Source of the DNA: Mycolicibacterium malmesburyense
Lineage (GTDB): Bacteria; Actinomycetota; Actinomycetes; Mycobacteriales; Mycobacteriaceae
Length of the DNA stretch: 64,000 bases
Direction: 5' to 3'
Assembly (NCBI RefSeq): GCF_001050015.1
Contig: NZ_CVTB01000177.1
Coordinates: forward strand, 5,335 to 69,334
Below the pieces are notes generated by a model, which saw nothing but the letters and a program-made list of their open reading frames with translations, had not been told where the DNA came from and did not search any database. Made by a program: the position numbers and the translations under genes. Shown here in pieces: positions 17,300 through 25,476 of the stretch. Each line of letters begins with the position of its first letter. Within the stretch, counting starts at the first letter, position 1.

Positions 17300-17878
17300 C
17301 TAGGCCTGCCGACCCGTGTAGGCGAGCAACCGGGTCAACGCATCGGCGTCGGCGCCGACGTCGATCGGGTCGTCGAAGCCGGCGTTAGCGCGACCCTCGG
17401 GCGTGATGATCTTGCGGGCCAGTCCCAGCACGTAATCGCACAGCGGCTCGGGAGCATTGACCTCGCGGCCGACCCCGGCGGCGTAGTCCCACGCGTGCAC
17501 CAAGAACTCGAGCGCCATGATGCCGACCATCACCCGGGGCGGCACCTCGTTCCCGTCGAACTCCACGGCGCCGTCGAGCCCGCGGCGCTGCCAGGCGTCC
17601 AGCGCCGTGCGCCCCGCGAACACCACCTGCTGCTCGATCGGCGCATCGTGGTCGCGCTCGGCGAACTCCGCGCCGGCCATGGTGCCGAGAATGGTGATCG
17701 AGTTGAGCAGGTGGTCGGTCAACGCCGCCACGTCGAACTCCCGGCACGGCGTCTGCTTGTCCAGATCGTCGGCGGCGATGCCGTGCAGCACGTGCTGCAG
17801 CACGGCGAACGCTTTCTCCGCAGCCCGCAGTTCGTCGGTCGGCGGTGATTCGGGTCCTGCACGCAAGTCATCGGGCAT
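17300..17878 (-). CDS. TIGR03086 family metal-binding protein (DinB-like; Rv3773c-like)
   Basis: A 192-residue DinB/mycothiol-maleylpyruvate-isomerase-fold protein. It has an N-terminal helical bundle (TPCREFDVAALTDHLLNS, with metal ligand His) and the second metal pair in LEFLVHAWDYA. The family uses mycothiol or metal in thiol chemistry in actinobacteria; no specific substrate can be named. It lies convergent to the DUF4334 gene, 2 nt apart. Length and position match Rv3773c. Confidence 0.85.
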   Translation of the reverse strand: MPDDLRAGPESPPTDELRAAEKAFAVLQHVLHGIAADDLDKQTPCREFDVAALTDHLLNSITILGTMAGAEFAERDHDAPIEQQVVFAGRTALDAWQRRGLDGAVEFDGNEVPPRVMVGIMALEFLVHAWDYAAGVGREVNAPEPLCDYVLGLARKIITPEGRANAGFDDPIDVGADADALTRLLAYTGRQA

Positions 17879-17919
17879 GACGCCACGCTACGTCGCCGTT
17901 GGGCATTATCGTTGCCGAG

Positions 17920-18357
17920 ATGAAGACACACGTGCGAGTGGCGGCGGCGGTGCTGGTCCTCGCTGGTGTCACGGCGGGATGCTCGCGCACCACGGAGGGA
18001 TCCGTCGCGATGACGACCGAGCCGGGCCCCCCGTTGACCACCTCGCCGACACGGCCCACATCACCGTCGATTCCCGGGCTGCCCGACATCGGGCTTCCCG
18101 ACATTCCGCTGCCGACGCGCAACACCGACATCCCGGTGGTGCCGGCGCCGCCGAACGCGTTGTCGATGAGATGCGACGAGTACAACGGGCTCGACGAGCC
18201 GACGCAGGTCGCCGTGATCCGCGAGATCCTCGCCCAGGAGGGCAACCCGCTCGGGCCCGACGGCGAGGGCATCGGCCAGATGCTCGTCGACGCCGCCTGC
18301 CAGTTCCTGCCCAGCGCCACCGTGAACGAGGTTTTGCTGGGCAAGCCGCCCCCGTGA
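17920..18357 (+). CDS. Putative secreted lipoprotein
   Basis: A 145-residue predicted lipoprotein. The basic start MKTHVRVAAA leads into a hydrophobic stretch and lipobox VTAGC (Cys about 21). A long Pro/Thr-rich linker (about 30-75, with IPGLPDIGLPDIPLP) precedes a compact C-terminal domain containing two Cys (MRCDEYNG ... DAACQFLP). I start at the ATG at 17920, which gives a normal signal peptide; an upstream in-frame codon at 17899 would add seven residues. No known function. Divergent from the TIGR03086 gene with 41 bp. Confidence 0.75.
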   Translation: MKTHVRVAAAVLVLAGVTAGCSRTTEGSVAMTTEPGPPLTTSPTRPTSPSIPGLPDIGLPDIPLPTRNTDIPVVPAPPNALSMRCDEYNGLDEPTQVAVIREILAQEGNPLGPDGEGIGQMLVDAACQFLPSATVNEVLLGKPPP

Positions 18358-18374
18358 GCGAACTCCTGACCGGC

Positions 18375-18380
18375 TAGCGT
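18375..18380 (+). promoter_or_regulatory. -10 box TAGCGT for the crotonase gene
   Basis: TAGCGT followed by 8 nt and the ATG at 18389. The box lies in the 31-bp gap after the lipoprotein gene, so the crotonase can be transcribed on its own. Confidence 0.45.
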
Positions 18381-18388
18381 GTTGCCCC

Positions 18389-19204
18389 ATGGGCCAGACC
18401 TACGAATCCGTCACCGTTGACATCTCCGATCACGTCGCGCGGGTGACGCTGATCGGGCCCGGCAAAGGCAACGCCATGGGTCCGGCGTTCTGGGCCGAGT
18501 TGCCCGAGGTGTTCGGCGCGCTGGACGCCGACCCCGAGGTTCGCGCCATCGTGCTGACCGGGTCGGGCAAGAACTTCAGCTACGGGCTCGACCTCTTCGC
18601 GATGGGCGGGAGCCTGCCCGGATTGGAGTCCGGAGCGAAGGGCCGCCTCGAGTTCCACACCACCCTGCAGAGGATGCAGGGAGCCATCAACGCCGTCGCG
18701 GACTGCCGCACCCCCACCATCGCGTCGGTGCACGGCTGGTGCATCGGCGGCGGCGTCGACCTGATCAGCGCGGTCGACATCCGCTACGCCAGCGCCGACG
18801 CGAAGTTCTCGGTGCGCGAGGTGAAGCTGGCGATCGTCGCCGACGTGGGCTCGCTGGCGCGGCTGCCGCTGATCCTGTCCGACGGGCACCTGCGCGAGCT
18901 GACCCTGACCGGCAAGGACGTCGACGCCGCCCGCGCCGAGAAGATCGGTCTGGTCAACGACGTGTACGACGACGCCGACGCCTCACTCGCCGCGGCGCAT
19001 GCCACCGCCGCCGAGATCGCCGCCAACCCGCCCTTGACGGTGCACGGCATCAAGGACGTGCTCGACCAGCAGCGCATCGCCAGGGTCTCGGAGAGCCTGC
19101 GCTATGTGGCAGCGTGGAATTCGGCGTTCCTGCCGTCGAAAGACCTCGGCGAGGCGGTCAAGGCCATGTTCGAGAAGCGGCCGCCCGAATTCACCGGCGA
19201 ATAG
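18389..19204 (+). CDS. Crotonase / enoyl-CoA hydratase-isomerase family protein (EchA21-like)
   Basis: A 271-residue crotonase-fold enzyme. The oxyanion-hole segments are GKNFSYGLDLFAM and GWCIGGGVDLISAVDIRYAS. The catalytic-loop segment KLAIVADVGSLARLP has an Asp where many hydratases have Glu. That pattern resembles delta-3,5-delta-2,4-dienoyl-CoA isomerases more than classic hydratases. The likely role is fatty-acid beta-oxidation with unsaturated acyl-CoA. Followed by a terminator-like hairpin. Confidence 0.88.
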   Translation: MGQTYESVTVDISDHVARVTLIGPGKGNAMGPAFWAELPEVFGALDADPEVRAIVLTGSGKNFSYGLDLFAMGGSLPGLESGAKGRLEFHTTLQRMQGAINAVADCRTPTIASVHGWCIGGGVDLISAVDIRYASADAKFSVREVKLAIVADVGSLARLPLILSDGHLRELTLTGKDVDAARAEKIGLVNDVYDDADASLAAAHATAAEIAANPPLTVHGIKDVLDQQRIARVSESLRYVAAWNSAFLPSKDLGEAVKAMFEKRPPEFTGE

Positions 19205-19265
19205 CCTTGACTCTCAGCATGTTCCCACCGGATTCCCGGCTTTCGGCCAGGAAGTAGGAGTACTG

Positions 19266-19288
19266 AATCCCTTCGGGCGCAAGGGATT
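19266..19288 (+). terminator. Hairpin terminator candidate after the crotonase gene
   Basis: Perfect 8-bp stem AATCCCTT (19266-19273) / AAGGGATT (19281-19288) with a 7-nt loop. It is followed within 10 nt by a TTTT stretch, and it separates the crotonase from the type III PKS gene. Confidence 0.6.
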
Positions 19289-19356
19289 TCGCAAGATTTT
19301 CTGTGCCGTGCGTCACCTCGGGTAACTATCCCGCGCGTGGCGGCGTTCAGCACTAC

Positions 19357-20457
19357 ATGACAGATACAACTCACTTCGCGTCGTTTGATCGCGACGCGGT
19401 TCAACGAATCGGTGCACCCCGTATCGGGGGCACAGCGGTGGCCTTCACCGCGAATCGCTATGGGCAAGAGGATGTCGCGACGATGCTCACCAGCGTCGGC
19501 GGCCCGGAGTTCGTCCGCTTCGCCCAGACCAGCGGTGTGCAGAGTCGCAGCCTTTCACTGCCGCTGGCCCGCTATCCGGAGCTGACGGGATTCACCGAGG
19601 CGAACGACGCCTACATCGAGGTGGCCGTCGATCTCGGGGAGAAAGCCGTGCGATCGGCCCTGAAGGCGGCTCATGTCAGCGCCGAGGAGGTCGACGCCAT
19701 CGTGTTCGTGTCGAGCACCGGGGTCGCCGTGCCCACCATCGACGCACGGGTGGCGTCGCGAATCGGTCTGCGGCCCAACGTCAAGAGGATCCCGATGTTC
19801 GGATTGGGTTGTGTCGCAGGAGCCGCCGGCATGGCTCGCGTGCACGACTATCTGAGGGGCTTCCCGTCCGACGTCGCCGTCCTGCTCTCCGTCGAATTGT
19901 GTTCATTGACGTTGCAGCGCAACGACACATCGATCCCCGCATTGATCGGCGCCTGTCTGTTCGGCGACGGTGCGGCGGCCGTGGTGGTCTCCGGTGCCGA
20001 CCGCGTGCCCCCGACCATCGCTCACGCACCCGCGGTCCTCGCGACCAGGAGCCGACTCTTCCCGGATACGGTCGACGTGATGGGGTGGAACGTCTCATCG
20101 GACGGCTTCGGGCTGGTCATGTCCCGCGAGGTGCCGCACATGGCCGCGAACCATCTCGAGGAGGAGGTCACCGCGTTCCTCGAAGAGCACGGGCTGACCG
20201 TGGCGGACATCGCCACCTGGATCTGTCATCCCGGCGGACCCAAGGTGCTCGACGCGATCGACAATGCGCTCGGCCTGCCGCCGGAAGCCTATGTCCACAG
20301 CCGGGATTCGATGCGCGAGAACGGGAACTTCTCGTCCGCGTCGGTGCTCGACGTGCTGCACCGCACACTGGCCGCGCCGCCCGCCGCGGGCTCGTTCGGC
20401 GTCCTGCTGGCGATGGGGCCGGGCTTCAGCTTCGAGATGCTTCTGCTGAGGTGGTGA
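19357..20457 (+). CDS. Type III polyketide synthase
   Basis: A 366-residue chalcone-synthase-fold homodimeric ketosynthase. The triad is intact: Cys152 in FGLGCVAGAAG, His291 in WICHPGGPKVLDA, Asn324 in RENGNFSSAS. C-terminal GPGFSFEMLLLRW is the usual GxGPG-like end. The family extends acyl-CoA starters with malonyl-CoA and cyclises to pyrones or resorcinols. The ATG at 19357 begins the conserved part; an upstream in-frame codon at 19303 is less likely. The ICMT-like methyltransferase starts 6 nt later. Similar to mycobacterial Pks10/Pks11/Pks18-type enzymes. Confidence 0.92.
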   Translation: MTDTTHFASFDRDAVQRIGAPRIGGTAVAFTANRYGQEDVATMLTSVGGPEFVRFAQTSGVQSRSLSLPLARYPELTGFTEANDAYIEVAVDLGEKAVRSALKAAHVSAEEVDAIVFVSSTGVAVPTIDARVASRIGLRPNVKRIPMFGLGCVAGAAGMARVHDYLRGFPSDVAVLLSVELCSLTLQRNDTSIPALIGACLFGDGAAAVVVSGADRVPPTIAHAPAVLATRSRLFPDTVDVMGWNVSSDGFGLVMSREVPHMAANHLEEEVTAFLEEHGLTVADIATWICHPGGPKVLDAIDNALGLPPEAYVHSRDSMRENGNFSSASVLDVLHRTLAAPPAAGSFGVLLAMGPGFSFEMLLLRW

Positions 20458-20463
20458 TCGGCG

Positions 20464-20967
20464 ATGGCGTACTACTTGTTCATCGTCGCGATCGGCCTCG
20501 AGCGGCTTGTCGAGCTGGCGGTGTCACGACGCAACACACGATGGTCTCTCGCCAACGGCGGCAGGGAGTTCGGCCCGGGTCACTATCCCGTGATGGTGTC
20601 GTTGCACACGCTGTTGCTGGTGTCCTGCATCGCCGAGGTGGCGATGCTGCACAGGCCGTTCATCCCCGCACTCGGCTGGCCGATGGCGGCCGTCGTGTGC
20701 GCGAGCACGGCGTTGCGGTGGTGGTGTGTCGCCACTCTGGGGAAACGGTGGAACCCACGGCTCATCGTGATCCCGGGCGCACCCCTCGTTGATCGCGGTC
20801 CGTATCGGTGGCTGCACCATCCGAACTACACCGCGGTGGTGATCGAGGTTGCGGCGCTGCCCCTCGTCCACTCGGCGTGGCTGACCGCGATCGTGTTCAC
20901 GGCGGCCAACGCGCTGGTGCTCAACATCCGCATCCGGGCCGAGAATCAGGCGTTGGGGTACGCGTGA
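20464..20967 (+). CDS. Isoprenylcysteine carboxyl methyltransferase (ICMT)-like membrane methyltransferase
   Basis: A 167-residue integral membrane protein with about four to five helices. The C-terminal ICMT signature includes GPYRWLHHPNYTAVVIE and a final RIRAENQAL, which bind S-adenosylmethionine in this family. The gene begins 6 nt after the type III PKS stop. The same pairing occurs in Bacillus BpsA-BpsB, where the partner methylates alkylpyrones. O-methylation of the PKS product at the membrane is therefore the best hypothesis. Confidence 0.88.
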   Translation: MAYYLFIVAIGLERLVELAVSRRNTRWSLANGGREFGPGHYPVMVSLHTLLLVSCIAEVAMLHRPFIPALGWPMAAVVCASTALRWWCVATLGKRWNPRLIVIPGAPLVDRGPYRWLHHPNYTAVVIEVAALPLVHSAWLTAIVFTAANALVLNIRIRAENQALGYA

Positions 20968-20981
20968 GCCCCGTCTAGGCG

Positions 20982-21896
20982 TCAGACCCGGGGCCTGGGC
21001 GTCCAGCCGAGTTCGGCCTTCGCCTTGGCGTTCGACAACGGCAGCCAGCAGTCGCCGAAGGCGGTGACCCCGTAGGGCGCGGCGATCTTGAGCACCGCAC
21101 GCGGAATGCGTAGCTGCCGTGGGCGTCCCAGATTCTCGGCCAGCTCGCGCAGGTAGCCGTTGAACGACTGCGGGCGGTCGTCGACGATGTTGTAGATCTG
21201 GCCGCCTCGCCCCCGGTCGAGCGCGGCGGCGGTGGCCGTCGCGACGTCGTCGATGTGAATCCAGGACGCGATGCCGTGCCCGCCCATGTCGAGCGTCACG
21301 CGCCACTTCACCATGCGCGCGAACAGGTCGTCGTGCGGCACACCCGCGCCGTAGAAGGCGCCGTACCGCAACACGATTCCCTCGGTGTCGCTGTGTTCAC
21401 CGGATGCCAGCACCTTCTGCTCCATGTCGCGCAGCGCCGCCAGCATCGCGTCTCCTCCGGACGGCGGTGGACCGGGATACGGGTCGCTCTCGTCCATCAT
21501 CACCGGACCGGAGGTCGGGTAACCGTACGCGAACATCACCGACTCGGCGACGACGCGCCGGACGCCGGCACGCTGCGCGGCCGCCAGGAGATTCGGCGCA
21601 CCGATGCCCCACAGCCTCCTTGCGGGCTCGAAGTCCTTGACCCGCATGGGCCCGCGTTTGGGGAGCGTGGTCAACAGCGACACCACGACCTCGGGACCGA
21701 CGTCGGCGACCACCTTGTCGATGTCGTCGGGGTCGAACACGTCGGCGACCACGGGTCGGGCGCCCGCCGCGGCGATCGCCGCGGTCTTGGTCGACGACCG
21801 GGTCAGGCCGACGACCTCGTGGCCGCGGTCGTTGAGTTCACGGAGCAGGGGAATGCCCGGCACGCTCGTCGCGCCGGCTACCAGAACACGCATCAT
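20982..21896 (-). CDS. NAD-dependent epimerase/dehydratase family protein
   Basis: A 304-residue extended-SDR protein. The cofactor loop reads VAGATSVPG instead of the usual TGxxGxxG. Other segments: ESVMFAYGYP for the active-site region and HIDDVATATAAALDRGRGGQIYNIVDD, typical of the family. Substrate not inferable. Two adjacent ATGs (21896 and 21893) follow AGGAGG; the second has the better spacing. It overlaps the end of the upstream membrane-protein gene, so they form one operon facing the MocR regulator. Confidence 0.85.
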   Translation of the reverse strand: MMRVLVAGATSVPGIPLLRELNDRGHEVVGLTRSSTKTAAIAAAGARPVVADVFDPDDIDKVVADVGPEVVVSLLTTLPKRGPMRVKDFEPARRLWGIGAPNLLAAAQRAGVRRVVAESVMFAYGYPTSGPVMMDESDPYPGPPPSGGDAMLAALRDMEQKVLASGEHSDTEGIVLRYGAFYGAGVPHDDLFARMVKWRVTLDMGGHGIASWIHIDDVATATAAALDRGRGGQIYNIVDDRPQSFNGYLRELAENLGRPRQLRIPRAVLKIAAPYGVTAFGDCWLPLSNAKAKAELGWTPRPRV

Positions 21897-22303
21897 GGCC
21901 TCCTATCGGTGATGACGTTGGCGCGCAGGGCGATCGCCAGGATCGCGGTGGTTGCCACCAGGCCGCCCGCTTCCAGCCATCCGATCCAGTCACCCGCGCC
22001 GTGGTGGGGGTCGATGATGTGGCTGAGTGCGTGCAGCGACCAGTGCACCGTCGCGAACGCCAACGCCGGAGTGCGCCAACTGTGCCACCGCACGGCCGCG
22101 AGCAGCATCAGCCCCTGCGGCACCTCGAAGGTCGCGGTGTCGAAGATGTAGTGGTCGTTGCGCGTGCCGAAGTTACCGAGGGTGTCGAAGAACGCGGCGG
22201 GGGCGAACAACATGAACAACCCCACGGCCAGGGCATACAGCCCGAACACGATCAGCGTCACCTCGACCAGTCCGGCCCTTGTGCGCGTCGGTGTCGTTGT
22301 CAT
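21893..22303 (-). CDS. Small integral membrane protein, unknown function
   Basis: A 136-residue protein with about four hydrophobic helices (about residues 13-35, 55-70, 75-92, 103-127). It has a His-rich loop (HWSLHALSHIIDPHHGAGDW) between the last two helices. No family assigned with certainty. It is coupled to the epimerase gene (ATGA) and divergent from the MocR regulator with 46 bp between the starts, so both are candidate MocR targets. Confidence 0.72.
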   Translation of the reverse strand: MTTTPTRTRAGLVEVTLIVFGLYALAVGLFMLFAPAAFFDTLGNFGTRNDHYIFDTATFEVPQGLMLLAAVRWHSWRTPALAFATVHWSLHALSHIIDPHHGAGDWIGWLEAGGLVATTAILAIALRANVITDRRP

Positions 22304-22337
22304 ACCGTCACGCTAGTTCGATACTGGCCTCAAGATA

Positions 22338-22371
22338 GGCACCACTTCGATGGTGAAAACGGGTACCACTT
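22338..22371. promoter_or_regulatory. Candidate MocR operator: direct repeat GG(C/T)ACCACTT
   Basis: GGCACCACTT (22338-22347) and GGTACCACTT (22362-22371) are 24 bp apart, flanking and overlapping the MocR start codon at 22350. The first copy is also part of an inverted repeat CACCA-N6-TGGTG (22340-22355). MocR regulators are known to bind spaced direct repeats near divergent promoters. No binding data. Confidence 0.45.
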
Positions 22372-23744
22372 TCGGTCCGGAGCTCTTGCTGGAGCTGGAC
22401 CGCGACGCCGCCGATCCCCTGCACCGCCAGCTGGCGGGCGGGCTGCGGTCCGCCATTCGAACCGGGCGCCTCGCTCCGGGGACACGGCTGCCGTCCAGTC
22501 GCGTGCTGGCGGCCGACCTGGGGGTGTCGCGACGGCTCGTGGTCGACGCCTACAGCCAGCTCGCCGCCGAGGGATTTCTGCTCAGCAGGCACGGATCGGG
22601 CACGCTCGTCGCCACCGTCGACACCGTCGAGACACCCGCCCGCGGCGATGACGGACCCACCGCGCGCTACGACGTCGACTTCCTGCCGGGCTCGCCGGAT
22701 CTGCGCAGCTTCCCGCGCGACGCCTGGCTGCGCGCGCTGCGGCAGGGACTGGCCGAGATCGAGTCGGACGCATTCGGTTACGTGGCGCCTCAGGGCCTGC
22801 TCACCGCGCGCGCCGCGGTGGCCGACTATGTGCGACGGGTCCGCGGCGTGCTCGCCGACCCGCAGAACATCGTGCTGTGCTCCGGAGCTACCCAGGCCGT
22901 CGCCCTGCTCGCCCGCTCCCTACTGACGCCCTCGCTGGCCATGGAGGACCCCGGATTCTGGCTGCACCGGATGGTGTTGCGCAACAACGGGATCGAACCT
23001 CGCCCCGTGCGCGTCGACGAGGACGGGCTCGACGTCGACGCCCTGGCCGACACCGGCGCCGACGCGGTGCTCACCACGCCGGCGCACCAGTCCCCGACCG
23101 GGGTGGTGCTGTCGGCCGCCCGGCGCACCGAGTTGATGGACTGGGCGCGGGCCGGGCGACTGGTCGTCGAGGACGACTACGACGCCGAATACCGGTACGA
23201 CCGTGCGCCGGTCGGCGCCTTGCAGGGGATCGCGCCCGACCGCGTCGTCTACATCGGTTCGACCAGCAAGACGCTGGCCCCCGGGCTCCGCATCGGCTGG
23301 ATGGTGCTGCCCGCTCATCTGGTCGGCGCGGTCAAGTGGGCGAAAGGCCTTGCCGACACCGGTAGTTCGGTGATGGACCAATTGGCCTTCGCGCAGCTGC
23401 TGAGGTCGGGCGGATACGACCGCCACCTGCGCCAGATGCGCCGCCGGTACCTGACCCGGCGCAACGCGCTGCTGGGCGCGTTGGCCCGGTACCTGCCCCA
23501 GGCGACCGTGCTGGGCGCCGCCGCGGGTGTGCATTTGACCGTGCGCTTCCCCGACGGCTTCCCGGTCGACGATCTGGTGCGATGCGCCGCCGAACAGCGG
23601 GTGCGGGTCGAGCCGCTCGCGCCGTGTTACGCCGACCCGACGTCGGCGCCGCCGGGTCTGCTGTTGGGCTACGCCAACCTCACTGAGTCGCAGCTCGATT
23701 CGGGCGTGCGGGTGCTCGCGCGCATCACGCAGCGAATCTCATGA
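22350..23744 (+). CDS. MocR/PdxR-family PLP-dependent transcriptional regulator
   Basis: A 464-residue fusion. Residues about 18-90 are a GntR winged helix (DPLHRQLAGGLRSAIRTGRL, then AADLGVSRRLVVDAYSQLAAEGF). Residues about 115-460 are an aminotransferase class I-like domain with PLP lysine in STSKTLAPGLRIGW and VVEDDYDAEYRYD. The family includes PdxR and GabR, which sense PLP with vitamers or amino compounds. Which ligand applies here is unknown. Divergent from the membrane protein/epimerase operon. Ends 1 nt before the tRNA-Ser gene on the other strand. Confidence 0.9.
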   Translation: MVKTGTTFGPELLLELDRDAADPLHRQLAGGLRSAIRTGRLAPGTRLPSSRVLAADLGVSRRLVVDAYSQLAAEGFLLSRHGSGTLVATVDTVETPARGDDGPTARYDVDFLPGSPDLRSFPRDAWLRALRQGLAEIESDAFGYVAPQGLLTARAAVADYVRRVRGVLADPQNIVLCSGATQAVALLARSLLTPSLAMEDPGFWLHRMVLRNNGIEPRPVRVDEDGLDVDALADTGADAVLTTPAHQSPTGVVLSAARRTELMDWARAGRLVVEDDYDAEYRYDRAPVGALQGIAPDRVVYIGSTSKTLAPGLRIGWMVLPAHLVGAVKWAKGLADTGSSVMDQLAFAQLLRSGGYDRHLRQMRRRYLTRRNALLGALARYLPQATVLGAAAGVHLTVRFPDGFPVDDLVRCAAEQRVRVEPLAPCYADPTSAPPGLLLGYANLTESQLDSGVRVLARITQRIS

Positions 23745-23745
23745 G

Positions 23746-23832
23746 CGGTGGCGGAGGGATTTGAACCCCCGGACGGTGTTAGCCGTCTCTCGCTTTCAAG
23801 GCGAGTGCATTAGGCCGCTCTGCCACGCCACC
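23746..23832 (-). tRNA. tRNA-Ser (anticodon TGA)
   Basis: An 87-nt class II tRNA with acceptor GGTGGCG (23826-23832)/CGCCACC (23747-23753), anticodon loop CTTGAAA (TGA, reading UCA) and a long variable arm. Acceptor and T-arm sequences are almost the same as in tRNA-Ser(CGA) at 2.6 kb. Confidence 0.97.
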
Positions 23833-23880
23833 GCCGACAAGAGTACGGGTCGGCTTCGGACGCCGCGACGGGGAATCCCG

Positions 23881-24393
23881 TCAGACCCTGCCGAGCTTGG
23901 CGTTCGTCGAGCCGTTCTTGAGCGCGACGCTGATCCGCCGGCAGTTCTCACCCATCGCCGCGACCTGGGGCCGCGACAGCCGGTCGAGGAAGTGCAACCG
24001 CACACCCCCGGCGTAGGTGGTCATCGCGTCGCGCACCGCGGTCCGCCCGTCGTCGGTGATGCTGGCGAGCACACCACGGCCGTCGTCGGGGCTGGCCCCG
24101 CGTCGCACCAGGCCCTGCATCTCCAGGCGACGGATCTGCCGGGTGACCCGGCTCGGTAGCGACATCAGCGCCTCGGCGAGATCCCCCATCCGAGCCGACC
24201 CTGTCGGCGATTTGTCCAGGATGTCCAGCAGCCTGACATCGTTGAGCGTCAGGTGATGCTTATCCACCAGCGACCGGTTCAAGGTCGCGTACAGCCGCAG
24301 AGCGGCGTCCAAATAGTTTTGCCACGACCGCTGTTCTGCGATGTCCAGCCCCGGCATATCCCCTGCGGTACGACCCGCAATAATCCCCTCCAT
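23881..24393 (-). CDS. MarR family transcriptional regulator
   Basis: A 170-residue regulator with the MarR winged helix: LTLNDVRLLDILDKS, recognition-helix region LMSLPSRVTRQIRRLEMQGLVRR, and wing SPDDGRGVLASITDDGRTAV. I start at the ATG at 24393 because TATTAT lies 6 nt upstream on the same strand. The frame is open to 24477, but that would overlap the divergent oxidoreductase start and its promoter. The quinone oxidoreductase next door is a natural target. Repeats ATTATTGC overlap its own promoter, which suggests autoregulation. Confidence 0.88.
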   Translation of the reverse strand: MEGIIAGRTAGDMPGLDIAEQRSWQNYLDAALRLYATLNRSLVDKHHLTLNDVRLLDILDKSPTGSARMGDLAEALMSLPSRVTRQIRRLEMQGLVRRGASPDDGRGVLASITDDGRTAVRDAMTTYAGGVRLHFLDRLSRPQVAAMGENCRRISVALKNGSTNAKLGRV

Positions 24394-24405
24394 TCGGCAA
24401 TAATA
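24377..24405 (-). promoter_or_regulatory. MarR promoter (-10 TATTAT) with direct repeats ATTATTGC
   Basis: Minus-strand TATTAT (24400-24405) ends 6 nt before the ATG at 24393. GCAATAAT occurs at 24377-24384 and 24397-24404, exactly 20 bp apart, one copy on the -10 and the other just inside the coding region. This layout suits an autorepressor site. Confidence 0.5.
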
Positions 24406-24458
24406 AACGGCCACGACATTGCTGGCGACCGATTCGTCAGACTGTTCTCGCAGGCTAG

Positions 24459-24464
24459 TAGCGT
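24459..24464 (+). promoter_or_regulatory. -10 box TAGCGT for the quinone oxidoreductase gene
   Basis: TAGCGT plus 7 nt precedes the ATG at 24472; leaderless spacing. Confidence 0.45.
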
Positions 24465-24471
24465 TATCCGA

Positions 24472-25476
24472 ATGCATGCGATCGTGGCCGGGCCGGAAGG
24501 CCGATTGAACTGGCAGGAAGTCGCCGACCTCGCGCCCAAAGGCGGCGAGGTCCTGATCAAGGTGGCATCGGCAGGCATCAACCGGGCGGATCTGCTGCAG
24601 GCCGCGGGCAACTATCCCCCGCCGCCCGGCGCCAGCGAGATTCTCGGGCTCGAGGTCTCGGGGACGGTCGCGGCCGTCGGCGACAACACGTCAGAATGGG
24701 CTGTCGGACAACAGGTCTGCGCGTTGCTGGCGGGCGGGGGTTATGCCGAGTACGTGGCCGTTCCGTCCGGACAGGTGATGCCGATCCCGGAGTCGGTGTC
24801 GCTGCACGAGGCCGCGGGCCTGCCGGAGGTGGCCTGCACGGTGTGGTCAAACCTCGTCATGACGGCCGGCCTGGAGTCGGGTCAGCTCGTCCTGATCCAC
24901 GGCGGCGCCAGCGGCATCGGCACCCACGCCGTCCAGGTCGGGCGCGCGCTCGGGTGCCGGGTGGCCGTGACGGCGGGCTCGGCTCACAAGCTCGACCTGT
25001 GCGCCGAACTCGGCGCCGAAGTGACCATCAACTACCGCGACGAGGACTTCGTCGAGCGGGTCAAGGCCGAGGGCGGCGCCGACGTGATCCTCGACATCAT
25101 GGGCGCGGCCTACCTCGCCCGCAACATCGACGCGTTGGCCCCCGACGGCCGGATCGTGATCATCGGGATGCAGGGCGGGGTCAAGGCCGAGTTCAACATC
25201 GGCAAACTGCTGAGCAAGCGGGGCGGCGTCATCGCCACCGCTCTTCGCGCGCGTCCGGTCAGCGGCCGGGGAAGCAAGAGCGACGTCGTCTCCGAGGTGG
25301 TGGCCAACGTGTGGCCGATGGTCGAGAGCGGCCAGGTGCGCCCGATCATCGGAGCCGAGTACCCCGTTCAGGAGGCCGCTGCCGCGCACGAGTTGCTGCA
25401 GTCCGGCGAGGTGTCCGGGAAAGTCCTTCTGCGCGTTGCGGATCAGCCCAGCGAGGCCAGCGCGCGAACGAGCTGA
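24472..25476 (+). CDS. NAD(P)H-quinone oxidoreductase (zinc-free MDR, Rv3777-like)
   Basis: A 334-residue medium-chain dehydrogenase/reductase of the quinone-oxidoreductase group. N-terminal [19 protein letters not shown] is the QOR signature. The nucleotide-binding motif is [13 protein letters not shown], and the zinc ligands of alcohol dehydrogenases are missing. It probably reduces quinones or enones with NADPH. Divergent from the MarR regulator and probably controlled by it. Its 3' end overlaps the convergent desulfurase-like gene by 34 nt. Confidence 0.9.
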   Translation: MHAIVAGPEGRLNWQEVADLAPKGGEVLIKVASAGINRADLLQAAGNYPPPPGASEILGLEVSGTVAAVGDNTSEWAVGQQVCALLAGGGYAEYVAVPSGQVMPIPESVSLHEAAGLPEVACTVWSNLVMTAGLESGQLVLIHGGASGIGTHAVQVGRALGCRVAVTAGSAHKLDLCAELGAEVTINYRDEDFVERVKAEGGADVILDIMGAAYLARNIDALAPDGRIVIIGMQGGVKAEFNIGKLLSKRGGVIATALRARPVSGRGSKSDVVSEVVANVWPMVESGQVRPIIGAEYPVQEAAAAHELLQSGEVSGKVLLRVADQPSEASARTS

